Positions 43,293 through 53,098 of a stretch of 64,000 nucleotides of DNA are shown here, in pieces (the stretch's first letter is position 1; each line of letters opens with the position of its first letter). The DNA is taken from assembly GCF_035083965.1 (NCBI RefSeq), contig NC_089722.1, positions 39,541,958 to 39,605,957 of the forward strand. The letters are read 5' to 3'. Below the pieces are notes generated by a model. That model saw nothing but the letters and a program-made list of their open reading frames with translations. It was not told the DNA's origin and searched no databases. Source of the stretch: Branchiostoma lanceolatum. Its lineage: Eukaryota > Chordata > Leptocardii > Amphioxiformes > Branchiostomatidae. Position numbers and translations under genes: made by a program.

Positions 43293-44121
43293 TTCGCAAC
43301 AAAAGTCCTATGGAAGGACCTTCCGTCGCAACAAACACCTTCAGAACCTCTCCCGCCAAACCCCCATCCACACCCTCCGCTGTAGAGCCGAAAATAACCT
43401 GATACCCGGAGATCTAGGTCAACGACCGCACAGCCCGCGTGCCTTCGCTGGCTAACGAGACAGGCGGGCGGGCGATAGCACTATGAAAACGGGGGTGAGG
43501 GTTAGAAAACACGTTTCCTACGGTTCTAAAACACTCAGAAATATTCTCCAGGTAGGGAAAAAATTCCACACCAATTTCACAGAGTTACTCCCGGTTGGCG
43601 CCAACCGTTTTGGAGCAACTCAGTGACGAAAACAGTCTCTTTGTTCTCAGACCACGCGGTCTGAGGCGGACTGTACCACTCCGTCCGCCGCTTTCACGGG
43701 GGGGTGCGGATACAGAAGACCCCTCAAAACACACGTAAATCAAAAAACAAAATCAAACTAACACCGTACAAGTACCTAGACCAACCTGCTCCCCAACCTG
43801 ACGGAAGGGGAAGTCAGTTACTCCACGCAAACCGGAGAAAACAGCTCCCAAAGATCGACCGGAGCTGGCTACCCCCGTCCTGCGGAGGAAACGGTGTGCT
43901 TCCACCGACCGTCTCCCGTAAGAGAGGTACGGTGCAAGAAAAACGGCCGTAGCTTGAGCAAAATACAAGGTACAGAAAAACTAAAACCACCCAAATGATC
44001 CGGGGACAACCCGCAACCAAGTCGCTGGACTTATCGCCCTCGACGAGTACTCTAACCGCCCTCAGTGGGCTGAAAGGAGGACTCGAAGCGGAGCGGGGGC
44101 AAGGCACGTCTGAACGTGTCC
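43293..44121 (-). promoter_or_regulatory. Keno-3 5' UTR with conserved palindromes
   Basis: About 830 bp without an ORF of interest. It contains the palindrome CGGTTGGCGCCAACCG and the hairpin CTCAGACC/GGTCTGAG found in all complete Keno leaders here. No promoter motif is evident, so transcription may rely on the upstream U2 promoter. Confidence 0.6.
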
Positions 44122-44140
44122 CTTAGCCAAAAGGCCGAGC

Positions 44141-44176
44141 CTACACTTGATCTTAGCCAAAAGGCCGAGAAGCGAT
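44141..44176 (-). pseudogene. U2 snRNA 5' part (nt 1-36)
   Basis: ATCGCTTCTCGG to GTGTAG in reverse complement, followed at 44139 by an additional partial U2 5' end (nt 8-25) before Keno-3 begins. Confidence 0.95.
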
Positions 44177-45240
44177 AAACCGGTTGAGCTTGACCGCTAG
44201 CCCCCCTCCCCCGGGAACGAGCCAAGTTCACGTGGCGAGCTATGCATCGCAAACAGCTTCAAGCTTGAACATAAAGCAATTAGTGCCCGCACACCTGGCG
44301 CGCCTTCTCTCCTTCATAATCTCTTCAATTTGGTTGACAAACGGAAGCGCTCTACTTTATGTGGACGAACCACGGACTACACCCAAAAACACACATCACG
44401 CGCTCCTGGCTCGTCCTGGCTCTTCCTGGCTCTGCCTAATTGGTGCAAAGAAGCGACTACGTCACACCAACGCAGAAAACGGGCTCCTTAGGGTTCAAAG
44501 CCGAGCCAAGGGCGGGTAGACAAGACAACAAGGCAATGTTGTTGTTCGCGAACAGCGTTGCCATTGTTGTTCGCCAGGAGGCGCGCGCCCGCGGTTCCCT
44601 TACATCATTCATCTTCACAGGGCGGGCGGCGTCTGCTTTTCCCCTTAACTTCGATGCCTGTGGTGGATTTTTCAAGTCCGCCGGACCTTGTCGATTCGGC
44701 CTGAAGGTCCGCAAAGGGGAGAGGAAGGTCGCATGCAGCCAGCCCACTAAATTTACGGAAGGAATTAAAAGGAGCGAGCGAGAAAGCAGCAGCGGTGGGC
44801 GAGGCGGCTAGCTGTGCGTGTGTACGTATCTCTCATACGTTGATACGAGGCGCGCGGGCGCTTAGATTCCCGATTCCTACGTTTAACATCGAATTACGTC
44901 CACATCGCACTGCTTTCGTCAGAATCGAACCACAGACAGACGTCCTGGAATTTTCCACTGCCTCTGCGTGCTCTCCCGACCTCTCCCGGCTCTTGGTGGC
45001 GCTGTTGCTTGCTCCAGTTCCAGTCTGAAAGTAGAAGAAAGATAAAATGCGAAAATTAAACATGTACAGTAGAGTTGGGGGATGTGAGAGCTATAAACGC
45101 AGTAAGGTTCAGTATATATACTCGTAACACGTATGCACATACTTCAAACGAGTACAGACTGCTGATAAATCCACATTGCTGGATTGCTGGGCCAGTTTGG
45201 TGGTTTGTGTATGTGTGCAACTTATTTTGGATTTGTAAGG
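44177..45240 (-). repeat. U2 spacer copy C (1,064 bp)
   Basis: Same length and landmarks as spacer copies A and B. Confidence 0.95.
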
Positions 45241-45394
45241 GGATGGACCGAATCTCAGAAGTACTGCAATACTGAGCCGATCCGCGGTCAGGACGGAGCA
45301 AGCTCCTAGTCCATGACCAAAGTCAAAAAATCAATTTAATCTAGATTCCCCGATGGGGAATGTATCAGAGATTAAACTGATAAGAACAGATACT
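45241..45394 (-). pseudogene. U2 snRNA 3' half (nt 35-188)
   Basis: Begins AGTATCTG at 45394. Its first 18 nt (45377-45394) are duplicated at 46184-46201, giving a clear 18-bp target duplication around the Keno fragment. Confidence 0.95.
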
Positions 45395-46183
45395 CTTTTG
45401 TGAAGTATTTGATTCGATTTTCACGAGTATACTGAACTTATCAAGTTTATGGCACAAAGGCCTCCTATCCACTGATACACATCTAGACAAATCAATTCCA
45501 CGGATCGACTCAGCATTGCAGCACTTTCCCACCCACCACTCTCGGTCCATCCCACACAAACCCAAAAAAGACGCACACACATATATATTTTTGGCTTTTG
45601 TATTTTATAATTTTTTTGGGTTTTCCTATTTTTGACCTAGCCAACTATGTCAGGGCGGCTAGGCCTGCAACTACCACATGTAATAAACACCTCAACCGAG
45701 GTCAAAAAAACAGTCTAAAGCTTTATAGACACTTGGGAAATATCAACGTCAGCCCAGGAATACCCATCTGCCCAGGTAGTGAGAAACCCATCTGGGCCTA
45801 GGCGATGGTATTCAAACTCAAGTCTCTCCCTAAGAGATTTCTGCAGACGCGCAATCAATTCCTGCCCAGAAAACTTCATCTTCTCAAAGATAACCTGGCA
45901 CCTGGTCTTCCATAATAGAGCCCTGGTGATGGCCGCCAGGGTCTCCAAAACAAGCCTCGTTCTTGTCGGCATATTCTGGAAGACCAGACCAAAAACGGCA
46001 AACGCACCCGACAGACGAAACTGTGGGAAGATACGCCTATATACAAGGCCTTCAACCCACTCCCAAACCTCCGCCACCACCGCACACTCCCAGAAGAGAT
46101 GTGTCACACTTTCCACCAAGTTGCAACCATTTCTGGGACAGGTGTCCGAATCAATATAGCCCCTCCACGATCGCAACTTCTGC
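45395..46183 (-). mobile_element. 789-bp 5'-truncated Keno fragment with 18-bp target duplication
   Basis: It carries the last about 155 codons of an ORF2 (46182-45715) and a complete 3' UTR with the antisense-U2 block and the CCTAGCC stem. The flanking duplication CTGATAAGAACAGATACT (45377-45394 and 46184-46201) is U2 nt 52-35 in reverse complement, the cleanest in the window. The ORF2 remnant is a different family from Keno-1 to -5 and is not identical to Keno-6. Confidence 0.93.
45715..46182 (-). pseudogene. ORF2 C-terminal fragment
   Basis: Reads QKLRSWRGYIDSDTCPRNGC, then the zinc motif with HLFWECAVVAEVWEWVEGL, and ends LGPDGFLTTWADGYSWADVD like other Keno ORF2 termini. The endonuclease and RT are absent because of 5' truncation. 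The frame itself is undamaged, so the insertion is young. Confidence 0.88.
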
Positions 46184-46235
46184 CTGATAAGAACAGATAC
46201 TACACTTGATCTTAGCCAAAAGGCCGAGAAGCGAT
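46184..46235 (-). pseudogene. U2 snRNA 5' part (nt 1-52)
   Basis: The longest U2 5' part in the window. It ends CAG, includes the whole branch-point region and one copy of the 18-bp target duplication. Confidence 0.95.
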
Positions 46236-47299
46236 AAACCGGTTGAGCTTGACCGCTAGCCCCCCTCCCCCGGGAACGAGCCAAGTTCACGTGGCGAGCT
46301 ATGCATCGCAAACAGCTTCAAGCTTGAACATAAAGCAATTAGTGCCCGCACACCTGGCGCGCCTTCTCTCCTTCATAATCTCTTCAATTTGGTTGACAAA
46401 CGGAAGCGCTCTACTTTATGTGGACGAACCACGGACTACACCCAAAAACACACATCACGCGCTCCTGGCTCGTCCTGGCTCTTCCTGGCTCTGCCTAATT
46501 GGTGCAAAGAAGCGACTACGTCACACCAACGCAGAAAACGGGCTCCTTAGGGTTCAAAGCCGAGCCAAGGGCGGGTAGACAAGACAACAAGGCAATGTTG
46601 TTGTTCGCGAACAGCGTTGCCATTGTTGTTCGCCAGGAGGCGCGCGCCCGCGGTTCCCTTACATCATTCATCTTCACAGGGCGGGCGGCGTCTGCTTTTC
46701 CCCTTAACTTCGATGCCTGTGGTGGATTTTTCAAGTCCGCCGGACCTTGTCGATTCGGCCTGAAGGTCCGCAAAGGGGAGAGGAAGGTCGCATGCAGCCA
46801 GCCCACTAAATTTACGGAAGGAATTAAAAGGAGCGAGCGAGAAAGCAGCAGCGGTGGGCGAGGCGGCTAGCTGTGCGTGTGTACGTATCTCTCATACGTT
46901 GATACGAGGCGCGCGGGCGCTTAGATTCCCGATTCCTACGTTTAACATCGAATTACGTCCACATCGCACTGCTTTCGTCAGAATCGAACCACAGACAGAC
47001 GTCCTGGAATTTTCCACTGCCTCTGCGTGCTCTCCCGACCTCTCCCGGCTCTTGGTGGCGCTGTTGCTTGCTCCAGTTCCAGTCTGAAAGTAGAAGAAAG
47101 ATAAAATGCGAAAATTAAACATGTACAGTAGAGTTGGGGGATGTGAGAGCTATAAACGCAGTAAGGTTCAGTATATATACTCGTAACACGTATGCACATA
47201 CTTCAAACGAGTACAGACTGCTGATAAATCCACATTGCTGGATTGCTGGGCCAGTTTGGTGGTTTGTGTATGTGTGCAACTTATTTTGGATTTGTAAGG
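46236..47299 (-). repeat. U2 spacer copy D (1,064 bp)
   Basis: Same length and landmarks as A-C. It is also the left outer arm of the large palindrome, matched by spacer copy E at 57066-58129 in reverse. Confidence 0.95.
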
Positions 47300-47453
47300 G
47301 GATGGACCGAATCTCAGAAGTACTGCAATACTGAGCCGATCCGCGGTCAGGACGGAGCAAGCTCCTAGTCCATGACCAAAGTCAAAAAATCAATTTAATC
47401 TAGATTCCCCGATGGGGAATGTATCAGAGATTAAACTGATAAGAACAGATACT
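47300..47453 (-). pseudogene. U2 snRNA 3' half (nt 35-188), Keno-4 target
   Basis: Begins AGTATCTG at 47453. Mirrors 56912-57066 across the palindrome. Confidence 0.95.
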
Positions 47454-50400
47454 CTTTTGAAGTATTTATACTGAATCACTTCAAGTATCACTTAGTTCTC
47501 ATCTTGTTTACGCAGCCTTAAGGCGCTCATATCCACTGATACACTCTAGATCAAATTGACTTTCACAGATCGGCTCAGCATTGCTGTACTTCATCCCACC
47601 CACCACTCTCGGTCCATCCCCAGACACTATTTAATATTTTTGGGTTTTGTATTTTATAATTTTTTTTTTTTGGGGTTTTCTGTTTTTGACCTAACCGACT
47701 AAGACAGGGCGGCTAGGCCTGCAACTACTACATGAAAAAGTGCTCCAGAGGGAGCCAACAACAAGCCAAAACTTCAACAACACGATGGCAGCACCTCCTT
47801 AAAAGGAGAAAGCCACGCTTGACACATCAACCGTGGCCCAAGAAAACCCATCGGCCCAGACCGTGAGGAAACCACTAGGTCCAAGACGAGCAAACTCAAA
47901 ACGGAGTCGCTCCTCCAAACGGTTTCTCACCGACGTCACAAGTTCAGGGCCCGAAAATCGTTTGCCCTCAAACACACATTCACACCTCGTCCGCCAGAGG
48001 AAAGATCTCATGATCGCCGCCAGGGCCTGCAACACACGCCTGACTCTGGACGACAACCCCCCTGGCACCAATCCCCACAGCGCAAAGGACCTAGTGATCG
48101 AGAAACCCGGGCTGATTTTCATCGCCACCAGGTTCTCCAACCACATCCATGCCTCAGAAATCACTGGACACTCCCAGAACAAATGCTGAACACTTTCCTC
48201 CCCCTGACAAAGGTGTCTGGGGCACGTACTACTATCTACAAATCCCTTCCAAGAGTGGAGCTTCTTTCTCGTTTTCAGAGAGTTGTGAGCAGCATGCCAG
48301 CTGGTCATCCTCTCCCACTTGGTGAGCAGAGGATTGTGAATGGCCTTCCAGACGGAAGACCAATCCACACTCCCATCTCCACTTTCACAACGTGGCACAA
48401 TACTCTCCGCCTCCAATAAAATAGCGTAGAGGGCCGCCACCGAATTTGACTTCCACTCAATATCTACATCCCTCAAAGAGATCAACATCCTCTTGACCTC
48501 GGTGTAGTGCGGAGGGCTGTCCAAAGAGTGGGGAGCCAAGTTACTCCATGACTCAGCGTCTATTCTTCGCAAGGCGAGCCCAATCCAGTAGAGAGCAAAT
48601 CTAGAGGCTGGCAACTGTGGCTTGACCAGAGCTTTCCTCACCACTTTAAGGAAGAGGGCTTTGGCCTTGAGTGGTACAGAGACCAACCCCAACCCTCCTT
48701 TGTCCTTAGGCAAAAGAAGAGTTCGCCTAGCGACCATCTCTGTCTTGCCATCCCAGAGAAATGAATAGATTTCTCTCTCAATCTTAACTTTCACAGACTT
48801 AGGCAAGGGGTATACCGGAGCCGTGTACCACAAAGTGGCAGCCGCCAAACAATTCACAATCAAGGCTTTGCCAAAAAGGGTCAGCCTCCGCGTCTCCCAC
48901 TGGGTGAGCTTTGCCTTAAACTTCACAAATCGTTGCATCCAAGCAATCTCCGCCAACTGAATGTTGCCAATAGGGCTGCCTAAAATAGTTAGGTAAGATG
49001 ATACCCACTGTTTTATAGGGTATGGGCTATCCACCCTGCCCTTCCATCTACCTAACCACAAAGCCTCCGTTTTCCCCAAATTCAATTTGGAACCGGTACC
49101 AGCCTCAAAACGCTTGATGGTGGAAAATGTCCGATCGATGGACGGCTGGTCCGACAAGACACAAGTGTTGTCATCTGCATATTGCACCATTTTAACCTCC
49201 TGGTTCAACCCAGGGACCTTCACTCCCCTGATGTAAGGGTCTGCACGAATTGCCGCAGCCAGCGGCTCAATACATAATACATATAGCAGTGGAGAAAGGG
49301 GGCAGCCTTGCCTAACTCCCCTCTCCACTGCTATTGACTCTGACAAAGTACCATTCACGAGGACTTTACTGGATACCTCGCAGTACAAAGCCGCGATCAT
49401 TCTTTTAAAATTCGGCCCAAAGCCAAGCTTGTCTAAAACATTGGCCATAAAATTGTGATCAACTCTGTCAAACGCCTTCTCCTGGTCCAGTGCAATAAGA
49501 ACACCAGAAGAATGCGAACTATTGACATACTCTACAATGTCCCTTAACAGGCAGACACTATCTTCAATTGACCGGCCTGGAATACCACAGGATTGATCAA
49601 TGTGAACTACCGACCCAATGACATTCTTCAGCCGGTTGGCCAAGGCCTTGGACAGAATTTTGTAGTCCACATTCAGTAACGAAATCGGCCTTTTATTCGA
49701 AGGGTTCAGTGGATCCCCCTTTTTCTCCAAAAGAGAGATGACGCCTTCTCTTTGGGACACAGACAGCTGTCCTACATCCAATCCCTCATTGAGGACTGCC
49801 AGAAAGTCTGGCCCTATGATCTCCCAAAACTTGATGTAGAATTCTTTTGGGAGACCATCCGACCCCGGAGATTTTCCATTCTCCATACCTTTCACAGCCG
49901 CTTCCAATTCATCCAAAGTGAGATCTCCATCCAAGCTCTCAACACATTCATCAGGTAACGACTCAGAGAGCTTAGACAGAAAATATTCTTGCTCCACTTT
50001 GTCAATATGACCAGCCTTATACAAGTCTGCATAAAACTGCTTAAAAACGGCAAGTATCTGCGGGGTGGTGCTCACCACGTCCCCATTGCCGTCTCTAACT
50101 TCCTGGATGACCCGTTTCTGGCCCTTGCGGCGTTCAGCCTGGAAGAAAAACCTAGTCGGTTTTTCATCCTCTTCGAAAGCTTTTACTTTTGCCCGCAACC
50201 TCTGACCCTTAAGTCTGTCTAAGATCAGGTTGTTTAGGTTTTCCTTCTCCTTCTCATACTCTTCTCTTGTTGCAGGACTTCGGTCTCCTATGTTAAGTCG
50301 AGACCGGAGTGAATCCACCTTCCTTTCCATATCCTTCTGAATCAAGGAGTCCGCCTGAGCTCTCAGCTTGGAGTATTTGATAACCAAATCTTTACAATAA

Positions 50401-50950
50401 GATTTAACGGTATCCCACCACTCCCTCGCCGATTGCCCTTCCTCTAAACTCTTCCTCCATATAGGATACATCTCACGCAACTCCTGCTCTAAACGAGGAT
50501 CGGACAAAACCTTGACATTGCACTTCCATAGACCCCGACCCCGTTGAACAGAAGGGACAGGATCTATGGATGACACAATGCCATCGTGGTCAGAACACGA
50601 ACAGGACTTAATAGTCGAGGAAACAATAGTGCCCTCCTGGACATAAATTCTATCCAGCCTGGATCTGGTTTTATTTGACTTGGACCTCCAAGTGAAATCT
50701 ACCTGGGCGGGGTGTTCAATTCGCCAGGCATCCACCAAATCCAAGTCAGCGCACAAACTACGCAAATGCACCACATCCTGAGTGCGATTCCCAGGAGTGA
50801 ATATGGATTCCGATATTCTGTCCAAGTCAGGATCCAAAACACAATTAAAATCCCCCGCTAAAACTAGCACCGCATTGGGGTACAAATATTGATGAACACT
50901 ATCAAAAAAGGTGACCCGCTCCGCCGGAACTGAGGGAGCATAGATGTTAC
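47454..50950 (-). mobile_element. Keno-4, minus-strand arm of the palindrome
   Basis: Complete 3' UTR (antisense-U2 block 47484-47621) and ORF2 from the endonuclease segment NIYAPSVPAERVTFFD to the stop at 47799. At 50950 it stops and joins the plus-strand 5' UTR of Keno-5, with 2 bp (AC) shared at the join. It is nearly identical to 53421-56911 of Keno-5. The first about 107 ORF2 codons, ORF1 and the 5' UTR are absent. Confidence 0.93.
47799..50950 (-). pseudogene. Keno-4 ORF2, N-terminally cut
   Basis: Open from NIYAPSVPAERV to the normal C-terminus, with GDFNCVLDP, SDHDGI, DQEKAFDRVDH, YADDN and the zinc motif. The frame runs on at its start into reverse-strand Keno-5 leader (to 51059), giving about 36 foreign codons and a chance Met. 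The LNVNG and CLQECH parts of the endonuclease are missing, so it cannot nick DNA. Confidence 0.92.
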
Positions 50951-51097
50951 TTCCCCTTCCGTCAGGTTGGGGAGCAGGTTTGTCTAGGTACTTGTACGGT
51001 GTTAGTTTGATTTTGTTTTTTGATTTACGTGTGTTTTGAGGGGTCTTCTGTATCCGCACCCCCCCGTGAAAGCGGCGGACGGAGTGGTACAGTCCAC

Positions 51098-51117
51098 CTC
51101 AGACCGCGTGGTCTGAG
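51098..51117 (+). other. Conserved 5' UTR hairpin
   Basis: CTCAGACCGCGTGGTCTGAG: an 8-bp perfect stem with a 4-nt loop. Keno-2 has the same stem with loop ACGC. Keno-6 (58651-58672) has one extra base. A conserved stem with a changed loop fits an RNA structure. Confidence 0.6.
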
Positions 51118-51155
51118 AACAAAGAGACTGTTTTCGTCACTGAGTTGCTCCAAAA

Positions 51156-51171
51156 CGGTTGGCGCCAACCG
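51156..51171 (+). other. Conserved 16-bp palindrome in Keno 5' UTR
   Basis: CGGTTGGCGCCAACCG is a perfect palindrome present in the leaders of Keno-2, Keno-3, Keno-5 and Keno-6 at the same distance from the hairpin. It could be a dimeric protein site in DNA or an RNA dimerisation element. The sequence alone does not decide. Confidence 0.55.
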
Positions 51172-51470
51172 GGAGTAACTCTGTGAAATTGGTGTGGAAT
51201 TTTTTCCCTACCTGGAGAATATTTCTGAGTGTTTTAGAACCGTAAGAAACGTGTTTTCTAACCCTCACCCCCGTTTTCATAGTGCTATCGCCCGCCCGCC
51301 TGTCTCGTTAGCGAGCGAAGGCACGCGGGCTGTGCGGTCGTTGACCTAGATCTCCGGGTATCAGGTTATTTTCGGCCCTACAGCGGAGGGTGTGGATGGG
51401 GGTTTGGCGGTAAAGGTTCTGAAGGTGTTTGTTGCGACGGAAGGTCCTTCCATAGGACTTTTGTTGCGAA

Positions 51471-53066
51471 ATGCCGCCAGTTCCCTACAGGAAGATGCCC
51501 CCGGCTCCTTCTGGTTTCGTTAGGAAGAGGAGTGTAGGGATAACGTTTTTAGATAAGAAAGTAGAGGGTGACTTGGCGAATGTTGTAAACCTGCTGGGAA
51601 AGAACGGGATCCCTGTCACTGAGGTGCAGGGAATTCAAAACAAGGGGAAGGGCCGATGTGAGATTACTTTTAAATCACAGACGGCCTTCCACAAGGCTTC
51701 GCCCGCACTGTGTGCAGATGGTAGTGTAGAGGTTGACACGTACGGGGCTGGTATCACCGTGGTGACTGCCCTGGACATCCCTCTAGAACTAGACGATAAC
51801 CACGTGAGACATCGTCTGAGGGAGTATGGAGACGTACTTGATAGCAAGTACGTCAGTTATGCCAGTAAAGGGTTCCCGGAGCTTTTGTCCGGTACGCGCC
51901 AGTACCGGATGAAGCTCAAGAGGCACGTTCCCAACACCATGAGGTTGGGAAATGAGATTATCTCATTTCGATACGGCGGCCAACCGAGGTTGTGCCACAA
52001 GTGTGGGAAGGAGGGGCATCTCGTCGCGGAGTGCGACGAGGAAAAGTGCTCCAAATGTATGAGTCTTGGCCACCTCGCCAAAGACTGCACTTCGGCCATT
52101 AAGTGCAATTGGTGTGGGGAGGAGGGCCACGCAGGCCGTACTTGTAATTTGACTTTCCCTGAACCGTGTGCCCTGACAACAACCTGGGCGAAAACCCTGA
52201 AGCCGGCGGTGGTGGAGGCCACGCCTTCCGGGCCACAGCCTGGTGGGTCTGGTGCCGGTGGTAACGAAACGGCTAGTGGGTCGGGTGAAGGCAAGATCGG
52301 TGATGCGGGTTCCGTCGAGAAAGACTCGTTGTCGGAGGAGCCTTCTGTTAAAGGGGGCAAGCCTTCCGAGCCACAGGCTGGTGGGTCGGGGAAAGATGGT
52401 GATAGGAAGAGTGATTCATCGACTCCCGCTATCCCGGCTGAGTCCAAGTCCAGGGAGATACCGGATTCCCCCGATATCTCCATGACTAAACCTCCAGTAG
52501 GCCCAGGGGTCCCCTTGCATAAGGGAGAGGACTCAGGAGCCTCTCCTCCAAAGGGAGATGGTTCCCAGAAAAGTAAAATCTCCTCGGGAGATGAGAAGGA
52601 GGACTTCCCTGAGGAAGATGATAAGTCAAATCTGTCCGGAAATGATATGTGGGAGCGGTATTCTCAATACCCTCCGAGCGGGGCCAACAAGCTTCGGACT
52701 CAGTTGACGGACTCTGATGAGAACAAGTCTGTGTCTGGTGAGGGTGACGGTGAGGCCAGTATGCACCTAAACTTGGTCGAGTCACTGACCAATGACTTGG
52801 TTATGGATTTTAAAGAGCACGAAGAGTCGGACGCAGATAGTTCTGTGTCTGTGTGTTCCTCATTCCAACCGGGATCTGAGTCTGACTCGGACACTCAGAA
52901 GGGTTGGCAGACACAGGGAGGGAATAAAAAGAGGAAGATGAAAGAGAAATCAGGCTTTGGCTCCCAGATTGACCATTACCCTTCCGGGGAGGTCCCTAAG
53001 CCGAAGCCCCAGAGAAAAAGTGCGAGGTCAGGGAAATTGGGAAAGACAAAAGGAAATAAGTCCTAG
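51471..53066 (+). CDS. Keno-5 ORF1, zinc-knuckle RNA-binding protein (531 aa)
   Basis: The N-terminal domain (1-170) includes GTRQYRMKLKR. The knuckles are CHKCGKEGHLVAEC (175-188), CSKCMSLGHLAKDC (193-206) and CNWCGEEGHAGRTC (212-225). A long acidic Ser/Gly-rich tail contains YSQYPPSGANKL and LVMDFKEHEES, as in Keno-1, and ends in a basic segment with GFGSQIDHY. The first about 220 residues are Keno-2/-3 type and the remainder Keno-1 type. The ORF2 ATG follows after 32 bp, longer than the 5-6 bp in other copies. Confidence 0.94.
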   Translation: MPPVPYRKMPPAPSGFVRKRSVGITFLDKKVEGDLANVVNLLGKNGIPVTEVQGIQNKGKGRCEITFKSQTAFHKASPALCADGSVEVDTYGAGITVVTALDIPLELDDNHVRHRLREYGDVLDSKYVSYASKGFPELLSGTRQYRMKLKRHVPNTMRLGNEIISFRYGGQPRLCHKCGKEGHLVAECDEEKCSKCMSLGHLAKDCTSAIKCNWCGEEGHAGRTCNLTFPEPCALTTTWAKTLKPAVVEATPSGPQPGGSGAGGNETASGSGEGKIGDAGSVEKDSLSEEPSVKGGKPSEPQAGGSGKDGDRKSDSSTPAIPAESKSREIPDSPDISMTKPPVGPGVPLHKGEDSGASPPKGDGSQKSKISSGDEKEDFPEEDDKSNLSGNDMWERYSQYPPSGANKLRTQLTDSDENKSVSGEGDGEASMHLNLVESLTNDLVMDFKEHEESDADSSVSVCSSFQPGSESDSDTQKGWQTQGGNKKRKMKEKSGFGSQIDHYPSGEVPKPKPQRKSARSGKLGKTKGNKS

Positions 53067-53098
53067 TTTGGACTTTTTTCCCTTCCCCAGTTGATAAC

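Larger units (their letters stand above)
37939..44140 (-). mobile_element. Keno-3, apparently intact U2-specific LINE
   Basis: Complete 5' UTR, two intact ORFs with a 6-bp gap, and a complete 3' UTR. Length is about 6.2 kb. The 5' junction reads U2 nt 1-36, then a second partial U2 copy (nt 8-25, CTCGGCCTTTTGGCTAAG, 44139-44122), then GGACACG of the element. The target duplication is at most 2 bp. It is the best candidate in the window for a copy that was recently active. Confidence 0.94.
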
